The position numbers and the translations under genes are program-made. Below are positions 1 through 10,032 of a stretch of DNA of 64,000 nt, piece after piece. Within the stretch, counting starts at the first letter, position 1; each line of letters starts with the position of its first letter. This DNA is from Ipomoea triloba (Eukaryota > Streptophyta > Magnoliopsida > Solanales > Convolvulaceae), in contig NC_044925.1 of NCBI RefSeq assembly GCF_003576645.1, positions 13,931,143 to 13,995,142 of the forward strand, in the 5' to 3' direction. Under the pieces are notes generated by a model. It saw nothing but the letters and a program-made list of their open reading frames with translations, had not been told where the DNA came from and did not search any database.

Positions 1-1612
1 CTTGTGTTGTATGATCAATGATGTTATGGATTTCCCTATTTTTGGACTCTAAATTGGATGAAATGTGAGTGTATTTGGTCTGATTTTGTATTCTGGAAGT
101 TGGATTTGTTCATGTCTGTTCTCGGTTCTGGAATCTGGAAATTGGGTTGGCCTTGCGGAAGACCCGGACGGCACAATGTAACCCGCGAGGGCGATCCGCA
201 AGGTGGCGACGGTGGTGTCGGGCTGAGGGGAGAGGCCCGTTGAGGGAGACCGTCTCCTCTTTGCGGAGGAGGTCGGCGGAGAGGTGTGCTCCGTTGCGGT
301 GTTCCGTTAGGCCACTGGGAATTGATTTCCAGTGAGCAGTTTCGCTGTTGTTGTTGTCTGTTGTTCTCCTTTGTTCTGATTATTGTTGGATTGTTTTGTT
401 GGGTATTTTACCATGTCTTTGGAGTATTTATTCATGTCATTTATTGGGTATTTTATACCTTAGCTTGGAGTATTGATTCATGTCTTTGGTTTCCATTTTT
501 GGTATTCTTGATCTATTGATCCTTTGATTCATTACCTGGGAGTTGGTTTGTGTTCATATTTGAGATGAACACTTTGTTTTGGTTGCTTTGAGTTGATGTT
601 GGAGTATGCGGTTGTGACGGTGGTTTTGTGGATGATGTTGGAGGTTGTTGGTTGGATTTGACTGTGCTACTACTGACTATACTGACTTTGGACTTCGGTC
701 CCTGTGATTGGGTTGATTACCTCTGTGACTGGACTTCGGTCCCTGTGATTGGACTGTCGGTCCCTGTGATTGGACTTCGGTCCCTGTGATTGGACTTCGG
801 TCCCTGTGATTGGGCTCATCACCCCTGTGTACCGGTTTTTCCGGGATTGACTCTTGACTCCTGACTTCTGACTATGTGGTTTGACTTGGTTTGGTGGTTG
901 GGTTAACTTGGTTTGGAGGTTGGAGTTGGGGTTCCTTCTTGGTCCGTTTTATGAGCTCTTTATGCTAATTCGGTCGATACCTTATGGATCTCGGTTATGG
1001 TTCGTTATTGCATTATGCTTTGTTGTTGGCTATTGGCTTTGTTTGACTGAGTCTTGGTTTGTGATTCGTTCAGCTTATTATTGTTGAGTATCGTTTTCAA
1101 CTACTGAACAGTTCGTTGGTGTTTATATTCTATATGGGTGTGTAAACCTATTTACAAGCTTATGTATATCTATATCTCCTTGCGGGTGTGAATGGTGGTT
1201 GCTTAGCATTCTTTTGCTAATGGTTCTTTGTGTGTTTTCCAGGTATGGAGTAGTTATGCGAGAGCGCGCTAGAGCTTTCCTTATGAGGATGTTTTGCCTT
1301 AGTTTACCTTGTTTAGACTTTGGTTTTGGCCTGTGTGCCTTGAGATATTATTAGTATACTCTGGATTAGTGGTTTGAGTACTTTCGATGATTGTGGTTTA
1401 TGTCTTGAGAATTTTATCTTGGTTTATATCTATGACAGCTTAGTCCGTTTTATGATTAGCCTGTGCATCTAGGCTGTGTTATACCTAGATGTGGCATGAC
1501 GCCCCTTAAGTTTTAAATTCGCTTCCGCTATGTTTGGTTTGTTGGTTGAGATAGGCAGCTGTTGTGTTAAGTTTTATCTATCTCAGCCTGTGTGAGGTTG
1601 GGGTGTCACATT
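1..1612 (+). mobile_element. LTR of Tekay/Del-like Ty3/gypsy element A (left end outside window)
   Basis: The stretch is non-coding and ends at 1612 in GGGGTGTCACA, the usual 3' terminus of Tekay/Del-type LTRs, which begin TGTNACACC. Directly after it the sequence changes to the gag-like reading frame of element C on the opposite strand, so this is an insertion boundary. It shares wording with the LTR of element D near 56540-56919, such as a CCCTGTGTACCG stretch followed by a GATTGACT motif. Orientation is inferred from that resemblance; because both LTR ends are palindromic, it could be reversed. Whether this is a solo LTR or part of a full element cannot be seen. Confidence 0.6.
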
Positions 1613-3180
1613 CTCCTCCCTCATTTCTCGGATGAAATCATTTAGGCGTTGCTCGAGGGTGGTTTGGTGGCTTCCGGGTGAAAGAGGCTGCTCTGGAGAA
1701 GTAGAGGAATAAGCACACGCACAAGATCCGTCCACGTCCTCAACACGCGTGTGAGTCGGCGTGGAATTAGTCCAGTGAGCTCTCATGCCGGCGCACACGC
1801 GTGTGGATCTCGTGGCAGGATCACAGCTCGNCATGTCTTTGGTTTCCATTTTTGGTATTCTTGATCTATTGATCCTTTGATTCATTACCTGGGAGTTGGT
1901 TTGTGTTCATATTTGAGATGAACACTTTGTTTTGGTTGCTTTGAGTTGATGTTGGAGTATGCGGTTGTGACGGTGGTTTTGTGGATGATGTTGGAGGTTG
2001 TTGGTTGGATTTGACTGTGCTACTACTGACTATACTGACTTTGGACTTCGGTCCCTGTGATTGGGTTGATTACCTCTGTGACTGGACTTCGGTCCCTGTG
2101 ATTGGACTGTCGGTCCCTGTGATTGGACTTCGGTCCCTGTGATTGGACTTCGGTCCCTGTGATTGGGCTCATCACCCCTGTGTACCGGTTTTTCCGGGAT
2201 TGACTCTTGACTCCTGACTTCTGACTATGTGGTTTGACTTGGTTTGGTGGTTGGGTTAACTTGGTTTGGAGGTTGGAGTTGGGGTTCCTTCTTGGTCCGT
2301 TTTATGAGCTCTTTATGCTAATTCGGTCGATACCTTATGGATCTCGGTTATGGTTCGTTATTGCATTATGCTTTGTTGTTGGCTATTGGCTTTGTTTGAC
2401 TGAGTCTTGGTTTGTGATTCGTTCAGCTTATTATTGTTGAGTATCGTTTTCAACTACTGAACAGTTCGTTGGTGTTTATATTCTATATGGGTGTGTAAAC
2501 CTATTTACAAGCTTATGTATATCTATATCTCCTTGCGGGTGTGAATGGTGGTTGCTTAGCATTCTTTTGCTAATGGTTCTTTGTGTGTTTTCCAGGTATG
2601 GAGTAGTTATGCGAGAGCGCGCTAGAGCTTTCCTTATGAGGATGTTTTGCCTTAGTTTACCTTGTTTAGACTTTGGTTTTGGCCTGTGTGCCTTGAGATA
2701 TTATTAGTATACTCTGGATTAGTGGTTTGAGTACTTTCGATGATTGTGGTTTATGTCTTGAGAATTTTATCTTGGTTTATATCTATGACAGCTTAGTCCG
2801 TTTTATGATTAGCCTGTGCATCTAGGCTGTGTTATACCTAGATGTGGCATGACGCCCCTTAAGTTTTAAATTCGCTTCCGCTATGTTTGGTTTGTTGGTT
2901 GAGATAGGCAGCTGTTGTGTTAAGTTTTATCTATCTCAGCCTGTGTGAGGTTGGGGTGTCACATTCTCCTCCCTCATTTCTCGGATGAAATCATTTAGGC
3001 GTTGCTCGAGGGTGGTTTGGTGGCTTCCGGGTGAAAGAGGCTGCTCTGGAGAAGTAGAGGAATAAGCACACGCACAAGATCCGTCCACGTCCTCAACACG
3101 CGTGTGAGTCGGCGTGGAATTAGTCCAGTGAGCTCTCATGCCGGCGCACACGCGTGTGGATCTCGTGGCAGGATCACAGC
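479..3180. repeat. 1.35-kb block present twice around a single N (contig overlap)
   Basis: Positions 479-1827 and 1832-3180 appear identical, with one N at 1831 between them. The left copy runs past the end of the identity into a sequence that the right copy reaches only after a 42-bp repeat. This fits two overlapping contigs placed end to end rather than a biological duplication. The non-redundant locus is about 1.35 kb shorter. Confidence 0.85.
690..812. repeat. 20-bp tandem repeat inside LTR A
   Basis: About five direct copies of a 20-bp unit (GGACTTCGGTCCCTGTGATT), with small variants, follow each other. Each unit contains the inverted half-sites GGAC and GTCC. The same array recurs in the duplicated block at 2043-2165. 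Confidence 0.85.
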
Positions 3181-3607
3181 TGCCGGCGCACACGCGTGTG
3201 GATCTCGTGGCAGGATCACAGCTCGCAAAAATTTCAGGTGTGGATCTCGTGGCAGGATCACAGCTCGCAAAAATTTCAGAATTTTGATGTTTTGGCTCGT
3301 CGAAATGCAATTGAGGGTCAGAATTTTGATGTTTTGGCTCGTCGAAATGCAATTGAGGGTAATGAGGAGGTATCTCGGAAGTAGGATATCTCTGAGGTTG
3401 AAAATGTTGTGTTACATATGCTTGTTCATGATAATAAGTTGGTGGAGGAGGTAGTGAGTATGGGAAAGAAGGTGGGTAAGGAAAATGGTAGTTGTGATAG
3501 TATTGAGGTGGTGGGTATGAAGGTTGGGGTTGTGAAAGGTAGTAGGGATTTCTTCCTTATGGTATGTGACCATGATAAGCTTGCTCATTAGGTGGAGGTG
3601 GATCCAT
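1613..3607 (-). pseudogene. gag region of Athila-like element C (broken)
   Basis: On the minus strand, downstream of the C primer-binding site, a frame starts with ATG at 3605-3607 and encodes a proline- and tyrosine-rich leader (MDPPPPNEQAY). It has an in-frame TAA after about 16 codons and then stays largely open into LTR A. Near the far end it reads TTLEQRLNDFIREM, a helical stretch. This resembles N-terminal gag regions of plant Athila/Tat elements, but no zinc knuckle is in view. The frame contains a hairpin module at 1732-1815 (repeated at 3085-3168), translated as THTRV and STRVCAG. The region is counted twice because of the contig overlap, and 42-bp stutters at 3139-3360 inflate it further. 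Confidence 0.5.
3139..3360. repeat. Three 42-bp tandem duplications (assembly stutter)
   Basis: Pairs of copies start at 3139/3181, 3196/3238 and 3277/3319, each exactly 42 bp apart although the repeated sequences differ. The left contig copy ending at 1830 reads through the first of these without repetition. Confidence 0.85.
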
Positions 3608-3816
3608 GATNCATGATTCTATCAAAGAATTCCTGCAATCAAATTTTCAGGCGAAGAATCGGAGCACAAGAGGTAGCTCCCTTCACAGATTAGCTCTAAT
3701 AATGTGTGGTTGGGTGCAGAAGTGTAATTAGCGATAATAATAAGACAAAAGAAAAGAAAGTAAACAAGTTATCCAAATGACTCAAGATAGCAAAACTTTA
3801 AATTCACCGTTTGCCA

Positions 3817-3833
3817 TCCCCGGCAACAGTGCC
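3817..3833 (-). promoter_or_regulatory. Primer-binding site of element C (tRNA-Asp type)
   Basis: The minus strand reads TGGCACTGTTGCCGGGG, two mismatches from the tRNA-Asp complement TGGCGCCGTTGCCGGGG used by Athila/Tat elements. It lies just inside the LTR end at 3838, fixing C as minus-strand with its 5' LTR to the right. Confidence 0.8.
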
Positions 3834-3838
3834 ATTTT

Positions 3839-4006
3839 GACAAGGATTGTTCGTATGGGTGAGTGGATGGTTAAGGTTTTGACAAGGATTGTTCGTATGG
3901 GTGAGTGGATGGTTAAGGTATTGACAAGGATTGTTCGTATGGGTGAGTGGATGGTTAAGGTATGGACAAGGATTGTTCGTATGGGTGAGTGGATGGTTAA
4001 GGTATG
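3839..4006. repeat. Four copies of a 42-bp unit (assembly stutter)
   Basis: The motif GACAAGG recurs at 3839, 3881, 3923 and 3965, exactly 42 bp apart. The copies differ only by progressive replacement of bases at the junction, the sliding pattern seen at the other 42-bp arrays. Confidence 0.8.
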
Positions 4007-4893
4007 GAGGGTGTTAAAACGAAGAGTCATAAACTCCCCGAGTGTCGTATCTCTCGCGGATGAAAAATTGGAGAATATACGGCTTTGCTACCTAGGTTGG
4101 TTTGAATAACATTAAAATGGATCATGTGGATTTTGGTAAAAAGGAGATATTAAGAGGGCGAAGGTTAATGAAATGAAGAGGTAAACAAAGGGAAATAGAG
4201 GCGGATGGGGCGAAGATATCATGGAGATTGGTTAGAAGGTGTAAGGTAGAGTATTGATTTCTATTGAGTCATGATTGAAGGAGCTTGAAACATAGTCTTG
4301 AGTGACGTCACACTCAAGCTCCCAATCCTCAGTCGGTTGGAGAATTTTATCAAACACCTTGTCTACAAGTTCCCTCCGGATCTCATCTTCTCAGATTGAG
4401 AGCGGGAGATGTGGGTATTGGGCTACATCTCTTTGCAATATCTCGCCAAAGAGATGATCCTACACTCTTGGAGAGATCGGGGCGCTCGATCCAACAAGAT
4501 TATACAAGACATACTCACAAATTCAATATTCCCCAAAGAAATCAAACTCATAATCAAATTAGATCATGAACACCAATCATCCATTCAATCTAGCCCCTAT
4601 CCTAGGGATTAGCCTCTCATAGGCTTTAACAACATCAAAGCATCAAAATAGAAAAGCATATCCACAAGATCAATATATAAAGTAAACAACTTTAAGGAAA
4701 AAGGAAAAGTAAGAGGAAGCCAAAGAGAAAACAAATCTTTAATGAAAGAAGTTACCCAAAAGATCTTCAAAGCTATGGAGATCTAGTTCTCTTCTCCAAT
4801 GAGCTCCTCCTTCTCCCCTAATCCTCCCTAAACCTAACCTAAAATGTAGAATAGAAAAATGTGACGACTCCCTAAACCTAGCTGAAATGTCCC

Positions 4894-5022
4894 TTAAATA
4901 CTAAAACATCGCGCAGGTTTTCAAGTGTCGTCCCACGTCTGCCACACGCGTGTGGACTGGCGTGGACAGCTACTGGAATAATTCCACGCCAGCTCACACG
5001 CGTGTGAGGCTCGTGGGCGTGG
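4894..5022 (-). promoter_or_regulatory. Double hairpin module and TATA-like box in LTR C
   Basis: Two nested palindromes with cores CCACACGCGTGTGG (14 bp) and CTCACACGCGTGTGAG (16 bp) are each flanked by CCACG / CGTGG arms and separated by AATTATTCCAG (minus strand). On the minus strand a TATTTAAG box follows, at 4894-4900. The layout matches the modules at 7106, 12127 and 55297. Confidence 0.7.
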
Positions 5023-5291
5023 TTTCATCATTTCCATTTCCTTTTGTTGTTTCCAGTTTGGTCTTTGTGTATTCCCCTGTGGATTGATTCTTCCTTGCAA
5101 CGATTTATGTTCTCTTTTGGTTGATTTCAACCTTCATTCCTGTGGGAATTCTACAAAACACTCCACACAGAACTCATTTGCAATTCGTTAGTAAAATAGC
5201 ATGTAAACACGTAATTGCACTCTCTAAGACTTATTTTTAACAAGAAATCAACTTAATAAGTTATAGAAAAATAGGTACTTTTGGCGTCTAT

Positions 5292-6838
5292 CACCTTGCA
5301 TGGCATTGGCACTTTATTGTAATATCTGTGGAGGACCTCATGACACCAATATTTGCACTTCTACGTCTGCATCTGAACAAGTTGAGGCGGTAGATTATCA
5401 AAGGAACTCCAACTTCAATGCTTATGCACAAAACCAAAGATCAAACAACAATTGGAAACAGGGAGAGGGTTGGAACAATAGCCACAATGACGGATATCAA
5501 GCGCAAAGACAATACAACTATGGACACAAGCCTGCATATGGACAAAATGACAAGAGCAGACTGATGTACAATCAAAACCAAGGAAATGGAAATCAAATGA
5601 CCCAGTTCAGGCCACAATACGACTCTCAACTTGATTTTACGCAACAAAGGAGGGATGACATCCGTGAAGTAGATGAAAGACTTACAAGGACGATCATGGA
5701 ACTGAAAAATGATCGGGCAAATCTGAAACAAGAGATTACTCAAGAGATTAGACAAGAAATTTCTAGTCTTTGACAAGAGTCTAAGGCCACACTTAAGACA
5801 ATTGAGAATCAAATCTCTCAAATGTTTAAGATGATGTCAGATCGCCACTACGGACAACTCCCGAGTAATACTGAAAATAATCCGAAAGAGAGAGTCAACG
5901 CCATTGATGTCACAGAAGAAACTCATGTAAAGTGTGATCCAATGGATGCTATCTGTGGAACATGCCAATGTAAGGTAGATGACCAAAGAAACAAGACTAC
6001 CTCTTGTAGTCCAAATCTTGAATTGAAGAATGCGAACAACTCGTGCACCATATCAATGAAATAACGCAAGGAGAAAACCACTTCGGAAGAATGCCCGAAA
6101 GAAACGAAGCTACCACGAGACAACATCAAAAGTTCAAAAGGGAAAGAAACAGCTCGAGAAGGTACAATTAAAGCTTTTATTCGAAAATTTTTCAATAGCA
6201 AAGAATGCCGTGAGTTGTTTGAGAATGACATTTGTGATAATTTTACCTGTTTAAGCCAAGAATCTTCGGCTTGTTTAACTGAGGGAAACCCCAGAAAGAA
6301 GGGTGACCCTGGAGCTTTATTGATTCCTTGTTCTATACAGAACATGGAACCTAGAAACGCTCTTGCTGATCTTGGTTCTTCTATTAATGTCATGTCTTCA
6401 AATCTTTTTGAAAAACTGAACTTACCACGTTTGAAACCGACGGGACTGACTCTACGTTTAGCTGATGGAACCACACGGTATCCTGAAGGCTTAGCGGAAG
6501 ATGTTCTAGTAAGAATAGGAAAGTTTCTTGTGCCTGGTGATTTTATTGTTTGTAAGATGGGTGATGATGATCCCCATGAATCCTTAATTCTTGGAAGACC
6601 ATTTCTGGCTACTTGTAGTGCACGAATAGATGTTAGTTCAGGTGAAATTACCCTGCGATTCGAGGGACAAGCCACAAATGACGACAAGGAAAAAGCAACA
6701 GAAGGAACTGATGACAATGAAAGGGCAAAGGTCAAATCAAAGGTGAAACCAAAACCGAAGCGGAAGAATGATAAGCTTACATGGAAGAACACGTGGGTAC
6801 CAAAATGCTTTCTACCCACTACCAAGGAATATGGTTGA
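5292..6838 (+). pseudogene. gag (C-terminal part) and protease of Athila-like element B
   Basis: One forward frame runs from 5300 to 6838, interrupted by TGA at 5771 and TAA at 6062. It begins with a zinc-knuckle-like CNICGGPHDTNIC, then an Asn/Gln-rich linker and a charged coiled-coil-like stretch near 5640-5830. The aspartic protease follows around 6355-6600, with the active-site motif LADLGSSINVM, an ILGRPFLAT motif and flap-side sequence. The active-site variant D-L-G-S parallels D-L-G-A in the protease of element E. The frame ends in a basic lysine/proline-rich tail with a natural-looking stop. The front of gag is missing because element C lies at its left edge. No RT follows. Confidence 0.8.
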
Positions 6839-7105
6839 ATTTCAACCGAGGAATGATGCGTCTAGCCAATGACGTAAACCGTGGCGCTACTTGGGAGGCA
6901 ACCCAAGGTTTTAATAATATGCTTTACATTATTTCTATGCTTTAGTTTTTTAATGTTTTTGTTCTAATAATTTGCTACAATCAAATGGAACCATATTTTG
7001 AGGACTAACTTGTAGGAGTCGGGACTAAAAATTGCTTTGGAAAGGCTAAATTTGGACATAGGTATGGAAGGCAAGGCCAAAAATCGGAAGAAAACAATAC
7101 AGTGG
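6839..7105 (+). other. Non-coding linker of element B with Athila post-pol motif
   Basis: At 6893-6907 the sequence reads CTTGGGAGGCAACCCAAG-like, a motif also found in element E next to the integrase end (minus strand, about 6085 bp into E at 46083-46097). In B it comes directly after protease, so RT to integrase are absent. No ORF is visible. Confidence 0.6.
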
Positions 7106-7267
7106 ACCTACACGAGGCTCACATGTGTGTAGCCGTGCGTGGGAACGAGGCAGTAGCCTCCCACGCACGCTCACACGTGTGTTGCCATGCGTGGGAGCGA
7201 GGCAGAGAGCTCCCACGCACGGTCACACGAGTGTGACCGGCGTGGAAGGCCCCCTACGGGTTTAAAA
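7106..7267 (+). promoter_or_regulatory. Internal promoter-like module of B: three hairpins and a TATA-like box
   Basis: Three nested palindromes with cores CACATGTGTG, CTCACACGTGTG and GGTCACACGAGTGTGACC are flanked by CCCACGCACG / GCGTGGGAG arms and separated by similar spacers (GAACGAGGCAG, GAGCGAGGCAG). TTTAAAA follows at 7261-7267 inside GGGTTTAAAACCC. This is the same type of module as in the LTR of B (12127-12258), placed ahead of the 3' ORF. Confidence 0.6.
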
Positions 7268-7409
7268 CCCTTGTTCGGCCACTCCACGCCCCTTAGCCCC
7301 AAAACACCATTTTTCTCTTCTCTTCTCCACGCAAGGAAGAACCAAACTCAAGGTTTGAACATATTTCTTACTTTTTACCTTCAAGGAAGATCAAAACATC
7401 AACATCAAG

Positions 7410-8084
7410 GTAATTTTCCATCTTTTTAACTCTTTATCCTTGAATATTCATGAGTTTGGAAGAGCTTGAATGTGAAATTTATTCTACATTGCCTAGCATG
7501 ATTTTGAATGATTAAATTGGTTATAATGCTTCATAGAACTATCCTTTGATGTTTTCTTTCATTATTGATGGTTACATTGATGGATTGTTGTATATTTTTG
7601 AACTTCAAGTGTGAACACCATTGATGAACAAATGGGTTTGTTAGATTTCTTGTTTAAATTATGAAATTGATGCTTGAATTGATGAGTAAACTTGTTATAG
7701 AACTATTATATGCCATCAATTTGACTTTTCACATGCTACATTGCCCAAATTAAATTTTCAATTTCAAACCCTAATTTTGAATTTGGGGAAGAAGATGAAG
7801 TTGACTTTTTGAAATTCTTGACTTTTGTAGTTGACTTCTTATTTGACTATCAAATTGATATATCTTATGATGAATTTATGCATGTGTGTGATAATGGAAT
7901 GATATTGTTGATATTCTTATGATAGAATTGTCCAAAATATAGGGGAAACTATGGCGAAATTTTCAAAAAAAATTCTTAGCCCTATATGTTTGAAATCCAT
8001 TATTTTAACAAGGAATTTTGCACTAATATGATGGTGACTTATTTAAAGCCAATTACCATGAATTATAATTTATATAATTTGTAG
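7410..8084 (+). other. Candidate 5' UTR intron ahead of the 3' ORF of B
   Basis: A donor CAAG|GTAATT at 7409/7410 and an acceptor ATTTGTAG at 8084 bound an AT-rich 675-bp stretch without ORFs. The ATG of the 3' ORF follows at 8086, one base after the acceptor. A CT-rich presumptive 5' UTR lies at about 7290-7409. This is inferred from signals only. Confidence 0.5.
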
Positions 8085-9210
8085 GATGGGACGCTCGAAA
8101 GAAATTGCAAAGAAATCAAAACATGATGTAGGAGAATCGAGTCGATCAAGGACACGGCAACAAGCTACTGCTCAACAGGCTATACAAGAGCCGGGGTCAA
8201 GGTCATTGCGACACTTGACACCTATTCAACTTGCAACAGTGGATAACTATAAAGGGAAGCAGCTTTCTATTGGCCGTCACTTTGAGGATAATGTTCTAAG
8301 AGAATTTGGATGTTTGGAAGAGGTAAATGGACTTCTTAGGCACCCATAGCTCCGCCATCTGTTTCAGTGGAGAGGACCCACCTATGCGCCTGTCACCTAT
8401 GAGTTCTTGGCGACTTTGGAAATCAGAAGAGAAGTAAACAATGCAAGGGAGTCTATTTCATTCACTCTTTTCGGTAACCACTACTGTATATCTGTCAACA
8501 CTTTAGGTGTTACACTCGGTTTTCATGATGCAGCAAGCGTATCCATGCCATATTTCAGAGATTTCAAGGAAGATTTTGATTCAGACGAAGTNAAAAAAAT
8601 TCTTAGCCCTATATGTTTGAAATCCATTATTTTAACAAGGAATTTTGCACTAATATGATGGTGACTTATTTAAAGCCAATTACCATGAATTATAATTTAT
8701 ATAATTTGTAGGATGGGACGCTCGAAAGAAATTGCAAAGAAATCAAAACATGATGTAGGAGAATCGAGTCGATCAAGGACACGGCAACAAGCTACTGCTC
8801 AACAGGCTATACAAGAGCCGGGGTCAAGGTCATTGCGACACTTGACACCTATTCAACTTGCAACAGTGGATAACTATAAAGGGAAGCAGCTTTCTATTGG
8901 CCGTCACTTTGAGGATAATGTTCTAAGAGAATTTGGATGTTTGGAAGAGGTAAATGGACTTCTTAGGCACCCATAGCTCCGCCATCTGTTTCAGTGGAGA
9001 GGACCCACCTATGCGCCTGTCACCTATGAGTTCTTGGCGACTTTGGAAATCAGAAGAGAAGTAAACAATGCAAGGGAGTCTATTTCATTCACTCTTTTCG
9101 GTAACCACTACTGTATATCTGTCAACACTTTAGGTGTTACACTCGGTTTTCATGATGCAGCAAGCGTATCCATGCCATATTTCAGAGATTTCAAGGAAGA
9201 TTTTGATTCA
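7966..9210. repeat. 618-bp block present twice around a single N (contig overlap)
   Basis: Positions 7966-8583 and 8593-9210 read the same, with N at 8592. The left copy continues GATTCAGACGAAGT without repetition, whereas the right copy enters two 42-bp duplications at that point. The ORF start at 8086 and its copy at 8713 are the same biological position. Confidence 0.85.
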
Positions 9211-10032
9211 TCCATGCCATATTTCAGAGATTTCAAGGAAGATTTTGATTCAGACGAAGTTGCTATCAGAGATTTCAAGGAAGATTTTGATTCAGACGAA
9301 GTTGCTAGACGATATTGGAGAAGCATCACAAACAATGCCCCATACAACTCTTCAAACTTGAAAGCGAAGCTCATCACCCGGAATGCTCTGAAGGCTATCA
9401 GATTAGCCTTTGCTATAAATCTCTCAGGAAGAACCACAAATCGCAACAAGATATACAAGCAGGATCTATTATACATGTGGTGCATGGAGAATGATGTTCG
9501 CATCAACATGAGCGTTCAAGCTAAAAAGTGGCTCCAGACCTAGCAAAAGCCTAAGGTTCAGACTGTGTTCATTGGACCTTTCGTTACTAAACTGTGCATT
9601 GGGTCGGGCCTACTGAACCGGTTGATGGGAGAGAGATCCGATGGTTGTACAGTCTCTTTTACCGTGGGTGAGTTCTTTGCTGCAGAACTAAGTCTTGGAG
9701 GTGATGATGCACCTGATCTAGAGGCTTCTGATGATGACAATGAGGATGAGGAAGAGAATGAGGAGGAGGATGCTACACAGGAGCAAGGCCCTACTCCAAT
9801 GGATTGGGCCGCGTCACAGAATTTTCATAGACAGCTCCATGAGGAACAAATGAACTATTGGCGTGAGGAGCATACTTGGCAACAAGGCCACTTCACATCC
9901 ATCTCTGCGAGATAGGATGTTCACACCGAGGACATCAATCGCATGAGACAAGCGGTGGAGGATAATGATAGAAGAATTGCCGCTCTTGAAGCTAGATTCG
10001 AAAGGCAATTCCATCCCTTCGGTGATGAGTGA
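8713..10032 (+). pseudogene. Athila-type 3' ORF (ORF1/env-position protein) of element B
   Basis: The frame starts at ATG 8713 (copy of 8086) and runs to TGA at 10030-10032 with three in-frame TAG codons at 8974, 9541 and 9913. The product starts with a basic Lys/Arg-rich segment, followed by the pattern W-x3-TYAPV-x2-EFLATLE and LGVTLGFH. A middle part has YWRSI and LLYMWCMEN, then VFIGPFVTKLC. Next comes a very acidic stretch (about 9720-9780) and a C-terminal coiled-coil-like tail. The same order is seen in the minus-strand ORFs at 39126-40217 and 41150-42320. It resembles the plant Athila ORF-1 family (Pfam PF03078, from memory); its function is unknown to me. Two 42-bp stutters lie inside. 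Confidence 0.65.
9169..9307. repeat. Two 42-bp tandem duplications (assembly stutter)
   Basis: Copies start at 9169/9211 and 9224/9266. They add 28 codons in frame to the ORF of B. The left contig copy around 8541-8591 lacks them. Confidence 0.85.

Larger units (their letters stand above)
3838..5291 (-). mobile_element. 5' LTR of Athila-like element C
   Basis: On the minus strand the LTR starts TGATAGACGCC at 5291 and ends CCTTGTCA at 3838, followed by the primer-binding site. It carries a double hairpin module (4933-5022) and a TATA-like TATTTAAG just downstream of it (4894-4900). It also has the U5 signature ACTCCCCGAGTGTCG on the plus strand near 4034, which recurs at about 13140, 13990 and 56285 in the other orientation. 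The sequence after 5291 belongs to gag of element B, so C appears to have inserted into B. The second LTR of C is outside the window, so a target duplication cannot be tested. Confidence 0.75.

Noticed and set aside
690..812. CRISPR-like array
   Set aside because: The units are contiguous 20-bp tandem repeats without unique spacers, in a plant LTR.
479..3180. Two identical 1.35-kb blocks as a pair of LTRs or a young segmental duplication
   Set aside because: They appear identical, are separated by one N only, and the duplication ends at assembly stutters; contig overlap explains this better.
4933..5022. Intrinsic (Rho-independent) terminators formed by the GC hairpins
   Set aside because: The DNA is eukaryotic, no T tract follows, and the hairpins precede TATA boxes.
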